Shown: in pieces, positions 49,701-62,639 of the stretch
Layout of the letters: each line of letters begins with the position of its first letter
Numbering within the stretch: the stretch's first letter is position 1
From: Enoplolaimus lenunculus
Lineage: Eukaryota > Nematoda > Enoplea > Enoplida > Thoracostomopsidae
NCBI GenBank assembly: GCA_030248215.1
Contig: JASANG010004003.1
Coordinates: forward strand, 62,001-126,000
Length of the DNA stretch: 64,000 bases
Direction: 5' to 3'
Made by a program: the position numbers and the translations under genes
The notes under the pieces: model-generated
The model's database searches: none
The model's input: the letters and a program-made list of their open reading frames with translations, nothing else
What the model was told of the DNA's origin: nothing

Positions 49701-52700
49701 AAGGCAGCAGATTTCTATTAAATTTTTAAGTTTCGGTATATTTCACTTGTTTTGGGTGAAATGTATAGCTGATTTGCATTCGAACAATAAAACTCACAGA
49801 GGGTGCGATACTTACAACACCCAGCAAAAATAGCTGTTATTGTCATAATAATATGTTTATTTTGATTTTTTTCGTTAGGTATTTATTGTTAAATGAAATA
49901 TATGGTTGAGGAACACGAGAACCCATTTATACGTGTGACCTGCATAGTTGTACTAGTTTTATTGTTGAAAAATAATTTTAATTCTTTCAGAGTAAAGTTT
50001 CTGCTGATATCATGAGCAAACTAGTACGCAACTCTGACGATGAGAAGAAAGATGCACTTGGCCAGTTGGCAGAGCTATCAGTTGATGCAACGTTTGTGCA
50101 TGAATTTATCGCACAATCGGGACTTCAAATGATAATGGCGCTGATTGAAAATAGAAATTTGTAAGGCGTTAAATTTGTTGTCCGTGATTATGTTGTCAAA
50201 AGAGTTATACTGAATTTTGGATTAAGGTCGACAATAAATTTTCTATGTGAAGTTATACTCTATCGAACCGAAGATTTGGCTTAGTCCCTGCCTTGGAATA
50301 TTGTCAGCACTTTATATAACGTTGTGTATCTAAAGCTTGCTTGGTTGAAATACCTATTGGGTAGATGTTATGTAATATTTCAAGTCAATTTGTGACACGT
50401 CACAGATATGTGCAAAATTTGACATACTGTACGAAAGTTGAAGAAGATAATATGATCGGAAACCTTTTAATTATATAGATCGAGGAGTTTTAAAACACAA
50501 TTTTGCAGTTATGTATTTCGAAAGAACTAATATACTCGGTTTATCGTGATACAACGGTTAATTTAGTTCCAGTTGCAACATTTAGTTTACATAATTTTGT
50601 GTATGAAACCGTTTTTATGTGTTTGATTTAATTGTGGTGCTTTTAGCTCCGGCGTAAATCTGACTAATCTTTTGGTTGCATTTGACGGGTTAATGCAGCA
50701 CGGGGGAACATCGTGGGATATTTTGTCAGAAATTTTGATAACTGAAGTGAGTGAATTTGAATTTTTTGCTGTAAATTGTACTTTGACTCGTTTACCGCTG
50801 TGTAAAGCTGTGTAACAAAGGGTGTTGGCTGGGTATCATTTTACACGCAATTTCTCTGGATTCAGATCAACACAATATTGAGACAACTTAGGCATGTGTT
50901 GATTAGTTCATTTACTTCTTATTTGTTTATTGTTGCATATTTTATTGTATTTCTTTTGTGCATAATATTTTAGATTGCCAGTTACGCAACGGGTCGGGTG
51001 AAAATGGTGACACAATGTACGCTTACTGCCGCGTTAGGTATCTTAGAAGCTTTGGTTTTGAATTGGTAAGTGTTTAAAATTGACAGTTCTGATTGCATTT
51101 AAAGGATGATTTGGATGCAGGATAATTTGTGAACGTAAATTTTGACCAAACAGCAATGATTTGCGTGAGCAAAAGTACATGCTATGTAATTACTGAACCA
51201 TGTTTCCGTTTTTAAAGCTTACGTACTTGAGTTATAATTACTTAAGTCGCTGACTAAATTTGATATATTTCAGATGAATTAGTTCACGGTAATGACCTTG
51301 GGCTAACTGAAGTTGTAGACTCAACGTACCTCTTAAGTATAATGCAGAACCATCACACTCTTGTTATGTTCGAAAAGTTAAGTATTTACTTAAGTCGGCG
51401 ACTTAACTATTAATTTAGTAAGATTTCAAATACCCAGCCGTCAAAAACTGAATTATTAATCTATTTGCAGCAACACAGTTTTGTCGGTGGCAGAACGTGA
51501 AATTCCCATCGAAAGCTTAATTCGTCACTTGGACAACTCTGATCAGCAAGTACAGCAAAATGCGCTTGCCCTTATCAATGCACTGTTTATGAAAGCACCG
51601 GTTGCGAATAAGCAAAATATTGCTAAGGTACGGCAAGCTGATGTTTTTGGTTTACGTATCCAGCGATAGGATAATATTTAAATAAATATGAGTATTTGGG
51701 CGTACAGTTTTTTGTAACCATGATTGTTATTCTATAAGTTTGGAATCATTCCATATATATGAAGCGTTATGGATGTTGTGGTAAAAGACGTTCTCGCAGA
51801 AAAGTGTAAGAGTTGTTTATTGCCACATTTCTTTACTTAATTTACACTCACCGATTGCGTAAATGTAGTACAAATATTGGACGACTGGTGTTACTATTTT
51901 GCAGCTTCTTCGAAGTAAAGCTGTAAGTACATCGCTTATGAACAGTGTGTTTGCACGTCATGCGTTAACTGCAGAAATGGAACATCAACTTTATGTTCTT
52001 CAAACGTTACTATTGAATATGTTGGACGAACGACGTAGAACTGCGCCAACTTCCGGTGATACGGTAGTATAATTTTGATAGTTTTTAAAAGTTTAATAAA
52101 TTATATTGATGGTTTTATTTCTTTGCAGAAATATCGTTTTTGAGGCCATGTTGTGACGTTTGTTTTTGTCAGCTTTTTTAAATTAGCGTATTTTGTTAAT
52201 TGTGTTGTTGAGGAGTTGTTTATTTATGAAGATTAGCTGGCGAATGCTCAACTTTGGTACTGACTGAAATACTTTGTACCTGTGATATGTTAATGTCGTA
52301 TAGCTAGTGTTATAAATGGGTCCTATATATGGACCAGTCGTAGTGGGACTACATTTATTGAGCGAAGCTCGAACGCACGTAAGCAATTAAGCTAATATGC
52401 AAATTAGCTATTAGCTAACTATTCAATTATCGGTTTTGGATGTTTGTAAACTATTTATTCAAATTCCTCGCACCCAAAAACCCTTCAGACACTCTAATAA
52501 TTTTTGGAATAATTTAAAAGTCCTAATTTTGTTTTGTCAATTAAGCTAATATGCAAGTTAGCTATTAGGTAACTATTCAATTATCGGTTTTGGAGGTTTG
52601 AAAACAATTTATTCAGATTCTTCGCACCCAAAAACCTTCAGTAAACCCTAATAATTATTGAAATAATTTAAAAAGTCCTAGTTTTGTCTTGTCCATTAAG

Positions 52701-55700
52701 CTAATATGCAAATTAGCTATTAGCTAACTATTCAATTATCGGTTTTGGATGTTTGTACACTATTTATTAAAATTCCTCGCACCAAAAAACCCTTTAGTGC
52801 TGAAATTATATTGCTTTTAACCTTAATAATTAGTGAAAGATTGTAAAAAGTCCTAATTTAGGCTTATAAACTATGCTAATATGCAAATTATCTATTAGCT
52901 AACTGCTCAATTATCGGCTTTGGAGGTTTGTAAACAGTCTACGCAGATTCCTCGCACCCAAAAACCCTTTAATGCTAAAATTAGATCGCTTCTAACTGTA
53001 ATAATTAGTGAAATATTGTGGAAAGTCCTAATTTAGGCTTAATTAATTATGCAAATTAGCCTGTAGCTAATAAACGGCTTAAAATTTTAAAACCCCAATG
53101 CGAGGTTAACACTCCAGGATAATTGGCTTTCAAACAAAAAAAAGTTTATCAAAATCGGTTCAGCCGTTCCTGAGATTCTTTTCGGACGGACAGACGGACG
53201 GACGGACATCCACCTTGCGACCCCCAGGTACAAAACATAAAACGCTTCGCGAAACTCCGAGCTTCGCTCGGAGTTTCGCTTCGCTCAATAAGATATTATT
53301 CTGAAAATGTAGGTTGGTTTTGTATTAAGAAATAATAATATAGCTGTGTCGTTAGCTTGTGATATTGTATTCAGACACAGAATTGTTTGCAGGTTTCTAT
53401 GGAGAAAATAAACGAATTGCGGCATATTGCCTTTGAAATATCGAGTGAACCAATGTCGCCGACAAGTGTACGTAAAATGCAATCGTATCATTCCAAAGAG
53501 TATAAAAAGCTTGGATTCAAGGTACACATGTTGTCATGTTAAATTGAAATAGAATTCTAATATATATCAATGAAACATTGAAAACTTTAAACCCTATTAT
53601 TATAATATTAAAATGTATGAAGCATTTATCTCCAGTTAGTAATAGGTTTCTTAACAAGTGACGTAGGACGAACAATATGATACAAATTTTAAGGTCATTA
53701 TGTGGCAATAGTAAGTTGGTTATTGCGCGCGTATTTTCTAACTTTCGGATGCCACTTAGAGGTGAAAAGATATGCCCCATTCACACGTGTCACAGTTTCA
53801 AGTTGTAAGTACAAGTGGTTGCATGTATAACTTGCAGCTCCAACTTGCACATGCAAGTTTCACAGCGAGAACTTGCAGACTGAAGTTTTTAATAGGTTTT
53901 CTAACAAAAGTTGTAGTGCAAGTTGCAGTTGTCAGTTCCCGCTGTAAAAATTTCAAGGAATAAATGGGGTTAACTATAATTTTATTGACAACGTAGATTT
54001 GTTATGGTTAGCAAAAAGACTGTCATATATATGCGTTTTGCGTTCTTGAAAACCTTGTTTCTTTATTGTAGCATTCCAATAACCCAACTGAAGATTTTGA
54101 GGAAGTCCCACCGGGTTTGTTAGCGCTAGACTGTATGCTTTATTTTGCTCAACATTACACTGATGTGTACACTCGGGTAAGTTGATTTGTTGTTATTGTT
54201 CTGCAGACGTATGTATATGCTTTTCAATTTAAAATAGGCTATCTATAATTGTTAGAAATGGTGATTGCTAGAACGTTAGGTATTTTAAATGTTTTAATTT
54301 AATTTGAATTTGGACTCGTTTCAATGTGTTAAATGACTGGCTTGAATCAACTAATACTGTTTAGTTATACTGTTCACAATAATTGTGTAATGTCAGAAGG
54401 TGTTTATTGCCGGTGTGTTATGTTTCCTGTTTCAATTCCGAATCCGGTTGCCACAAAAAATTTGAATTTCAAGTGAAATTTCAATTTCGACTGAATTTCA
54501 TTCCAGTTGCAACCCTGATATTTTCTGTCAAAATTGCTAATTTTCGATATCGTGCTGTTGCCGCTGTGGCAATTGCGTAAAGCTGAACGTTTTTGTCCCG
54601 GGCCCATCCGTCAATGAAACTAATATGTAAATAATATATTATATTAGCAAAGATGATAATGAGATGGTGCGTTACGAGGTTGCAATCGTTTCGAAATAAA
54701 GTTTAAAGTATTTTTTCAGTTGGTGCTCGAAAATTCCTGTCGATCCGACAATCATGAATGCCCTTTCGCTCAGACTTCAATCAAGTTAACGTCGTTATGT
54801 ACCGATATACTGTATATTGGCGAACCCGGTTAGTTTCGTGATATTTTTATTTTTAGAAAAGTATTAAGAATCAAGTCGGTAACAGAAATGTTTTGTAATG
54901 AGTTTGTGTTTTGAACTGCTCTCGCAACCGCGATCACTTACATTGAGTTTTTCAACTGTTCTTAATTCCAAGGAATTGCGGCTTGAGACAGAACCGTGAC
55001 CGCGTTTTAGCGACTGGTCATGAGAAAAAGTTCAACCGAGTTATAAAATCGCGACCACACACATAATTGCGATTACAACGCGCTTAATTTTGTCCGTGAT
55101 TGTAATTTTCGCAGATGAGTTCAGTTTGAAATACATTTTCGATCCGAATCCTAGTTCGGCTCGCATTGTTTTTTCTCTTCGATTAAACCCTGCTGCAATG
55201 GTCACTTCGCAGATATAATATGACATAGCTGTCTATAGCATTCGGGAGCTGTGCGTGTGCCAATATTCATTGTTTTGTTAGCTTCTGAAACCGAGCAAGC
55301 TTATTACGAAATGCTGTTCAAACATGAATGCCCGTTTCACGAGTTTTTCTGTTGTTGCGTCAAACTGTTGAATAAAACGTGGCGTGAAATGCACGCAACT
55401 GCGGCTGATATTGATAAGGTAAACGCATTGTGAGATTAGTACATTTTAGCCTGTGTATTATGTTCCTGGTACATATTTTTTGGTCTTGCAAGAAAATAAT
55501 GCTGCTGGAAGCAAGGTATGTTATGTACTTGTTCGTATGGTCAGTGTACTGAATACTTCTATTTTGTAGGTTATGACTGTAGTCAAAGATCAAATAGTTC
55601 GCAGTCTACTTCCGCGTCAACAACGCGATTTTGAAGCGTTTCAAAACGAACTGAACAAGTATTCGTACAACGAAATTCAAAAGTTGTGGCAACATGAACG

Positions 55701-58700
55701 CTCAATGCGCGAAAAAGAAGAATTCAAAGCTGAGCCAATATTGTAAGCGTTGTTTAAAATTTAAATTTTTTAAAATTTGGCGCCATATTTGAGATTCAGG
55801 GTGCGACGTGTATATTAGGCTGCTGCAGAAATTGACATCCGGTTCCGGTATTCCACATTGTTGGATATTGATTGCTGAAAATTTGTAAGATTAATGCCAA
55901 CATTGTATGTGGCATTATACGTATATATGTTTTTATTCTCATTCTGACAGCGTTTTCAAATATTTTACATTGTGTAATGTTTTTTATTTGAAGAGAACTA
56001 AAGAGGCGCCTAGAACCTGAAATCAAACAACTTATACGAGCAAATCGCATTAATACGTTGAAAATGGGCAAAGTTTTTACAAAATATGGCAAAGGTGCTC
56101 GGGGAACTCGTGAAAAAGGTAATTGTGCGAATATAAGGTGTTGTGGCTGTTAAGTAAAATTCAAAAGTTGAACTAGTCAACTTGATTGCAATATTTGCAA
56201 CTGACACCAATATATTTCCCGCAAAAATGCTGAAACGCAACTTAACATCTTATAGAAGTCTGCATAAACAACACGTGTACAATATTTTTAGAACAACACA
56301 TATTAACAAAATTTATTAATACAATTAATTTGTTTACGTTTACAAAATTCAACTGGAACGTTGGACAAGATATATATGTGAGGTGTTCCGTCTTTACATA
56401 TATAGATTAAGCAGTGAGATGTATATTGCCTTACGTTAATTTGAAATATTGTTGAAATATCGTTGCCGAAAGATCTTGTAGTAATACATTTATAGAGCTG
56501 GTGTTTAAAATGATACAAGTGAAAAATTTCATAGACACAGTTTTTAGCAATTTCGCTTGTAGGCCGCAAACGTTAGACCAACTATGTTTAGATTATGGCT
56601 ATATGTAGGATTTGGTTTCGGGAAGGCCATGTTACTTTCGTCATTACGCATGGGTTTGTTTTTAAGTGTAACGGATGTATGTTTGTCAGAGTCATTTTAG
56701 GGGCCACTTCATGTTTCTATTACGTGTCTCTGGTTTGGATTGTCTTGATGCTGATAATGTTTTTGAATTAACGTGGAAATATATTGAACTTTTATGAGAA
56801 AATAGTGTAGTTTGTTGGAAGTTATTAATATATTTGGTATGATTTTGATTACATGATTCAGGAAAGTTTTGGTTTTGGAAACTGTCGCCGAACGCCAAGA
56901 CATTTCACTATGCGGATTGTGGCGAAAAAGCAATGCTAAAATTGGAATCGTTGAAAAATAGTGGTAAAGCAAACAAATACAATTGCAAAGTAATGTAGTA
57001 AACAACGCATGCAGCTACAACTTTTGCAGTGCTTAGACTGAACAGCTCAACGCATGATAACATTATTAATAATTTTTCTGTGTATGAATTAACGCTTTAC
57101 CGGTATACTATTTCATTGAGTAATTCGAGCACAGGTTTTTAAAGCGTTTTCTTTCGGACAAATAATCCTTACAATGGGGCTTTTAGATTTACCACAATGA
57201 TTGTGTAGTATGCACTAGAGTTGTGTTTGGGTCCGGGTTTTAATTTTGAGCATTTCCGGGTACAGGTTTTTACAATTTCTTTAAATGGTTCCACTGCAAT
57301 TATACAGTTTTGCAATGTAATACATAAAATACATTGGTTGTTGTTTTTTCTTGTTTCTTAGCTTCAGTGTTTTCATTATCAACTCGGCTCAATGGGAATA
57401 CGCAAACAACCTCCAAGCACTTCCCCGCACTCTTGGCCGGGTTCTAAGATTTTTTATTTACCAAACATTTTTCTACTGTTCGCTTCGTGTTTCTTGCAGT
57501 CCATGAAGACGTGTGGGGTCTTTTCGGTTATCCCCCAGCCCGCGCTTGTTCAAAACTGGTTGGATTTTTAAAATTTTAGCATATTTGAGATTCTCCTGAT
57601 TTGCCCTGATCATTTCACTCGCAAATTTGAATTTTTGAAAAATTCGATTTTTAAGGCCCCGCGGTCCCACCTTGGGACCCAAAAAATTTTGTCAAAAAGT
57701 TTGACAAATTATATATCGTTCGATGCAGCTTGCAAAACTGAGTCCAATGGTGTTAAATTTTTTGTAATCAGACGATTGATTGGCTAACGAGTTATTGTCT
57801 GGGTTTCCGAAGTCTTACTTAAGTATTTACTTAAGTTATACTTAATTAAGTTATACTTAAGTAATTACTTAAGTTACTTAAGTAATTACTTAAGTTGACG
57901 ACTGAAGTAAATACTTAAATTTCGAGCAAAATCAAATGAACGCCAAATGTCAGCCATTCTCATAACAAGGAAGTAATACTTTTGCTTTATATTAAGAACG
58001 CCCGTGAGTCTACAATCTCAATTAGCCTTTTCAAAAATACAAATTTGGCCATGGAATTATCAGGGGAAGCCTTGAGAAGCTCAAATATGGAAAAATTTTC
58101 AAAATCCGACCACTTTTGGGCAAACGCTGGCTGGGGGATAACCGAAGAGATCCGACGTGTGCACCCGTGTCTTCGACTTTCGTTACATTTTGCCAATGCG
58201 ATGTAAGCAGCTTTGACCGATTGTGCTAAATCCCGAGCGTAGTTGGGATAGTAAAGCCCGCTGTTCCTTGTGCTTGGTATTTTCAGCTGCATCTTTTAGC
58301 GTCCTTTTTCTATTTGTATCTGATTGATCTTCTTCTGATTGCTACGTTATGTTATTGCAATGCCGACCTTCCTTTGCCAATGCCAATTCAACTGCTCCAT
58401 CGTTACCCGCCAATCCAACATTACTTGGAATCCGCTGAAGAGCCAGCCTGCTAACACCATTTTCTTCCAACCGTAGCAAATTTGACCAAATTGTCTCCCA
58501 AAAATTCTGTTTGTCGGCTCGCTCCAGCTGTGATCGTTCGAAGGACTCTCCTGCTTTCTATCAGAATCGCTATCTTCTTACCAGTTGTGATCAGTTCTTT
58601 GTTCTACAGCAATTACGCAAACACAATGTCTATCACTATCAATTCCGCTTGATAGTTGCTAGTTACAGCTCCATCACGAAATGATTTTCGCCCCCAAGTT

Positions 58701-60783
58701 ACGTTGCTGGCAAACGATAAATCTGGCTTCACCGTTTTCATGTTCCTTTGATGTCGATCCATCAGTCCATATTGTGATATCAACTTCTTTTGGTTTTCTT
58801 TCTTCTGCTGTTTTGTGAGCCTTTGTCGCTAATTTTTCAGTGGTTTGCTCTTGGTTCTTGCAGTTTTCAGTCATCTGCGGATACATTTCATTTCGTGTTA
58901 CACAGTCCAGGCTGGTGTAGTCGGTATTTTTAATAACTCCTGTCTTTGAAGATTTTTCAGACTTGTCTCTAGGTGTATTTAACAGTGCTAATGTGTGAAT
59001 AATATGAACTGGCCTCCAGAATTTGTTCGTGTGTATTATGATCTGAACTGCCGAGTTATAATATTTGGGCTGCCGCGTGCCTAAAGTGCTCAGTGCTCAA
59101 TACCCCTCAGGCGGCCTCCCATTTGGGAAAAAGTGCAAAGCGAACCGGTTTAATTTTTTACGTCATCTTTGGGGTCCTCAGTTATCGTTTAGTGGGCCTA
59201 CGATATTGTAAGATTGACCCCGCTGCTTATAACTACGTACTATTTGTCTCAAATGTTGCGCTTTTTTATTTGAAATTTTTTAAATTGGTTCTAAACCTAA
59301 GCCTTAATGTCTAACACAGTGGGAAATGATTATTGAAGAGTCATAAATTCCAAAATATGGGTGTATATTTGTTTATGTGTATTTATGATCGTATTACACA
59401 CATTATCAATATGTATGGGTTGCTGTTTGTTTTCAGTTGCGGTCTCTGATATTCAAGAAATGTTGATCGGTAAAGATTGCCCGTTGATGAAAGATCCAAA
59501 GAATAAGAATCTGGTGAAAACGTGTTCTAATTTGGCGTTTTGTCTACGAGTTGAAAATGTAGAATCAGATTTCAATTTTGTTGCTGATAATCAGATGACG
59601 GTAAGGCGTTTTTGGTGAAAGTTTATTTTGAGAGTTTTTGAGAAATTTTTTCGCCCACTAATTGTTCTGTCAACGGCTGTTTGGTTTTTGGCATAATTTT
59701 AAGCCTAGGGTTAACATTAGTCATTTTCCTGGCCCTCACTTAAACAGTGGATGTCTTGTCATACGGCTGGAGAATTTTTTAACACTTATTAATAAATTGG
59801 TTCAAAATGTCAATGTATGTGCATCGGTATGATGTATGTGTGTTGGATGTAAGCTGAACTGTAAACTCATGGTATAGTTTAGTATTTTTGCATTGGAAAA
59901 TGTTTTTCTAAGAATAAGCGGATGAAATTTCGATCGCTTTGTGCTTACACTTTGACTATACGCAAATACTGCAATGTTGCCAAGTGAAAGCGGTTAATCT
60001 GCGTATCTGGTTTAATGGTTAACCTTTTTACTTATTTTAGTTATTGAATTGTTTTGGTAAAACTTCTTTATTCGCGTTATATTTTAGTATAATCTGTGGA
60101 CGGATGGTATCAATGCGTTGCTTGGAAAAGAGGTATATATACGTTGACTATTATGCTGAATTTTGCATAATGCGAACTTAAATACAAAATAACAATGCGA
60201 AAGCAATGCTTTGGAATATTTGAATAGGTCGAGGAGTTTATTTAACCCTTACCCACGTAACGCGTACTGTAATAACCTAATTGCAAACTGTTTTACATAG
60301 GCTTAGGCTTAGGAATTACTTCTTTTAACGCTTAGAAGTATGCTTGATCTAGAGCAACGGCCCTAAAAGTAACATTGGCTCACGTATGTGTAGTGTAACA
60401 GTTTCACAAGACGTGAGAGCCGTCTGTAACCCGAACGCTAAGCTCCAGTGATGATAATAAACGGTTTCGACCCCAGACACCATAAGGTTTGAATTTTTAG
60501 CTAGAAAATCGGCAGGAGTCTGTTGAAATGAAAAATATTCATGCGGGAAAGGGTTAGGTTTTAAAATGTAAAGCTGTTAACATGTTACCAAAATATGCAG
60601 TATGATAATACTTTATAGTTAGTATTTTAGATGACATCACCGCAAGCTGGCAAGGATTTGGATATGTTGCTTGGGATGGAGCTGAAAATCAGGCTGCTTA
60701 ATATCGAAGGGATCGAGATTTCGAATCAGCCTCCGCCGTTGCCACCGCCGCCAGATAACTACGATTTTTGTTGTGAAACATAG
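46776..60783 (+). CDS. ELMO/CED-12 engulfment and cell motility protein, 19 exons
   Basis: Exons: 46776-46934, 48645-48685, 49233-49305, 49632-49682, 49991-50160, 50647-50746, 50974-51065, 51471-51627, 51905-52063, 53393-53521, 54072-54176, 54720-54828, 55282-55418, 55570-55742, 55994-56118, 56862-56963, 59437-59600, 60088-60132, 60631-60783. They join in frame to 747 aa (human ELMO1 is about 727). Order: a Ras-binding-like N-terminal domain (ANIIKVAFK through YITEKNRTEMKNG), armadillo-type helices (residues about 130-330), the ELMO domain (about 330-510, PPGLLALDCMLYFAQHY, ECPF), a PH domain (about 565-695, FWFWKLSPNAKTFHYADC to YNLWTDGINALLGKE) and a proline-rich end PPPLPPPPDNYDF. In the family the latter parts bind DOCK180 to activate Rac during engulfment and migration. 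ATG 46776 is the first in its frame and adds about 30 residues before the conserved start. Its introns contain LINE and MITE relics. Confidence 0.96.
47600..48560 (-). mobile_element. LINE fragment (Jockey/R1/LOA-type), 3' end of the polymerase ORF, broken
   Basis: On the minus strand, SIDDLHRESMELPVKSHNQL and LLSRQFAFF (48349-48110) are followed, after at least one frameshift, by LRSGYSQHLMSYMARIDP, CPDCGAGPHDT and NLTIEELWTTPVAVAMHL (48069-47758). This order, including the CxxC...H knuckle, is typical of the C-terminal end of Jockey-superfamily reverse transcriptases. The endonuclease and catalytic RT parts are absent. It lies antisense in the first ELMO intron and is locally more GC-rich than its surroundings. 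Confidence 0.75.
52355..53291. mobile_element. Non-autonomous element with TTATTGAGCGAAGC ends and four internal tandem units
   Basis: TTATTGAGCGAAGC at 52355 and GCTTCGCTCAATAA ending at 53291 are exact inverted ends. Inside, a unit of about 155-175 bases starting AAGCTAATATGCAAATTAGC occurs at about 52389, 52546, 52699 and 52870, with a partial fifth. Then come AAAATCGGTTCAGCCGTTCC, repeated GGACGGACAGACGG words and a 12-bp-stem hairpin (53250-53278). It fills the ELMO intron before exon 53393. Confidence 0.75.
53772..53965. mobile_element. Relic of the TTCACACGTGCAAG family
   Basis: CCCATTCACACGTGTCACAG at the left, GCAAGTTGCAGTTGTCAG and GGAATAAATGGGG at the right, with TTGCACATGCAAG palindromes. 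Lies in an ELMO intron. Confidence 0.5.
56310..56405. repeat. Single diverged copy of the 77-bp repeat
   Basis: ACAATTAATTTGTTTACG, CAACTGGAACGTTGGACAAG and CATATATAGATT correspond in order to the repeat at 21793-22020. Lies in the ELMO intron before exon 56862. Confidence 0.6.
57504..58178. mobile_element. Foldback element, arms of about 160 bp
   Basis: Left arm GTCTTTTCGGTTATCCCCCA and right arm GGCTGGGGGATAACCGAAGA are inverted and the match continues imperfectly for about 160 bases. The centre (57812-57920) is a tandem of ACTTAAGT/AATTACTTAAGT palindromes. Related single arms are seen at 15050-15200, 44215-44500 and 45290-45640. Confidence 0.65.
57812..57920. repeat. ACTTAAGT palindrome array
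   Basis: About ten ACTTAAGT or near-identical palindromes spaced by AT, TATACTT or AATT. Similar but shorter clusters at 51225-51250 and 51370-51410 in another ELMO intron. Confidence 0.75.
58200..58960 (-). mobile_element. LINE fragment carrying a degenerate RNase H domain, broken
   Basis: On the minus strand, DITIWTDGSTSKEHENGEAR (about 58780-58720) matches the first catalytic segment of the RNase H domain found in Jockey/R1/LOA LINEs. Further along, at about 58440-58380, QRIPSNVGLAGNDGAVELAL matches the later IPSHxGLxGNExAD segment, with the usual His replaced by Asn. Several frame breaks separate them. It is antisense inside the ELMO intron before the 59437 exon. It could be a piece of the same LINE family as the 47600-48560 fragment. 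Confidence 0.65.
60242..60556 (+). mobile_element. TTAA piggyBac-like MITE, copy E, with a TTAGGC MITE inserted
   Basis: TTAACCCTTACCCACGTAAC at the left and TTCATGCGGGAAAGGGTTAG at the right. The shared CACAAGACGTGAGAGCC and a decayed tRNA-like core lie inside. A relic with GGCTTAGGCTTAGG at about 60298-60380 appears nested in it. Lies in the last ELMO intron. Confidence 0.6.
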
Positions 60784-60834
60784 TCGTTAAATGAAGTAAC
60801 GCCCTTACATAAATAATCTCATATAAAGCTGGAC

Positions 60835-60840
60835 AATAAA
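60835..60840 (+). promoter_or_regulatory. AATAAA polyadenylation signal of the ELMO gene
   Basis: A canonical AATAAA lies about 50 bases after the ELMO stop codon TAG at 60781-60783, at a usual distance for a short 3' UTR. Confidence 0.6.
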
Positions 60841-61404
60841 TAATTGTTTAAACTTTTCAAATCGAAGAAATATACGGATGAAGAAATTTTACGCAGCTGT
60901 ATAAATAAGAGGTCCTATGCAGGACTTGTAGGGAAATTAGACGCTGATTTTGTATTTATAAGTGAAGGATTTACGAATGAATAACTGACATTAATACATG
61001 CGACGCGCAGTTGAGACTATCGATACTGATTTTTGATCGGCCCGTGTCCTAATTTACCTGCGTTATAACATATGCAGAGCGTTTCAGTATGTAAAAAATG
61101 TATTGTACTTGATTTTTGTATTTATTATTTTATGTTTGTTATTCTGTCAGTAAAACCGTTTCAAAACAGAAATGAGTGTTTGGTTGCGATATTTGATAAA
61201 GAGCAGGATTGACACTGGAAAAACCATCGGAAAAAACAGGTTTTTCTGGTTTTTTCCGATTTTTCCGAAAGGGTGGAAAAAACGTAAAAAATTTTATTAT
61301 GATCTCAGTAAATCACTCGCAAATCGGCGACAAAACACGGCGGAAATCGTCAGGAATTGGTTTTTCTCACGCTTCCGTCGCCGTGAAGGCTGATTTACTG
61401 GGGA

Positions 61405-61734
61405 GAAATAATAAAACTATCCCTAATAAGAGTCCGTAAGCAGATAGGGTTTCTGATACCTAATTAGAGTCCATAAGTTGAATTATCCAATTAATGACTC
61501 TAGGATTAAATAATTTGGGTTCGAAAGTTTAAAACGTACTTAAATTTTGAAAGTACATTCCTAATTATAACCTTGACGATCGCTCAAGCTATTGACACAA
61601 GACAAACGTTTAATTCAACGGATAGTTGTAGTACCGGATATATATCAGTAAAACAGTCCGCAACCGAATAACAGGTCCCTTTGGAGAATCCAAATAAATA
61701 CCAGTCCCCCCATTATTCGGGTCACTACAGTACA
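61405..61734. mobile_element. Partial TAGTGACCCGAATAA-ended element
   Basis: Right end CATTATTCGGGTCACTACAG with interior AAGAGTCCGTAAGCAGATAG. The left end is missing. Confidence 0.5.
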
Positions 61735-62639
61735 AATCCTGCTTGCAGATTTTTTGCCGGACTCAACTCCGCAAGTTTGTGCCCACCTCAGCTGGCACAT
61801 GCACCTTTTTTACGTATATGCCAGCTCTGTAGTGTGTGCAACTGCAGCAAGCGTATCATCACGTGTTATCAAATTTTGATTGAAAATAGTAATTTAATTT
61901 TTCTAATATTTTTCAAAGGACAAATCAATGCAGGGCGTAAACGGACAGTATAAATTATGGAAACGGAAACGGATAATGATCAAAATAACGGAACCAGAAA
62001 ACGGGAAGCGTGCATAATTCACCGGTTTTTCAAAAATTCGAGAGGAAAGGTGGCGGATTCATCGAAATTTTTAAGATTTTGGATGAATTTCATAATATTT
62101 ATTTCATTTCAAACAGTTGCAACATATCTGCAACGAATAATAGCGAGATATATAAGTGATTAATAACTAATTTTGAACGTGAAAATAACAATTTCCGTTA
62201 CTTCTATAGCGGAAGCGAAAACGAAGAGCGATTTTTACCGGAAACGGAAACGGATATTCGCTTGCATCGGTGACCGATACCGTTATCTTCATTAACCATT
62301 TACCGTATACCGGAATGGGATACGGATATTGAATTTTTACAGAACAGGAACCGGATACCGGATATTGTATATATTAGACTACCGCAGTTTTCCGGGCAAA
62401 CTTTAGAATGAAGTTCTCTATTTTCAAGTGCATGAACCTAAGGGCATCCCCACAGCAACCGTGAATATCCAGTGTTCGGTAGGTTTATACCGTATAGCGC
62501 AACCGGATATGGATGTCAGTTTTCGCCGGATATTAAACCGGAGTCGGATATCTGGTCGCACCGTGCCTCAGAGTGGACATTAATTGTTAATTGGGCGTTG
62601 CGGCTGATTCATATTTTGCACCTAACAGCTTATTATGCA

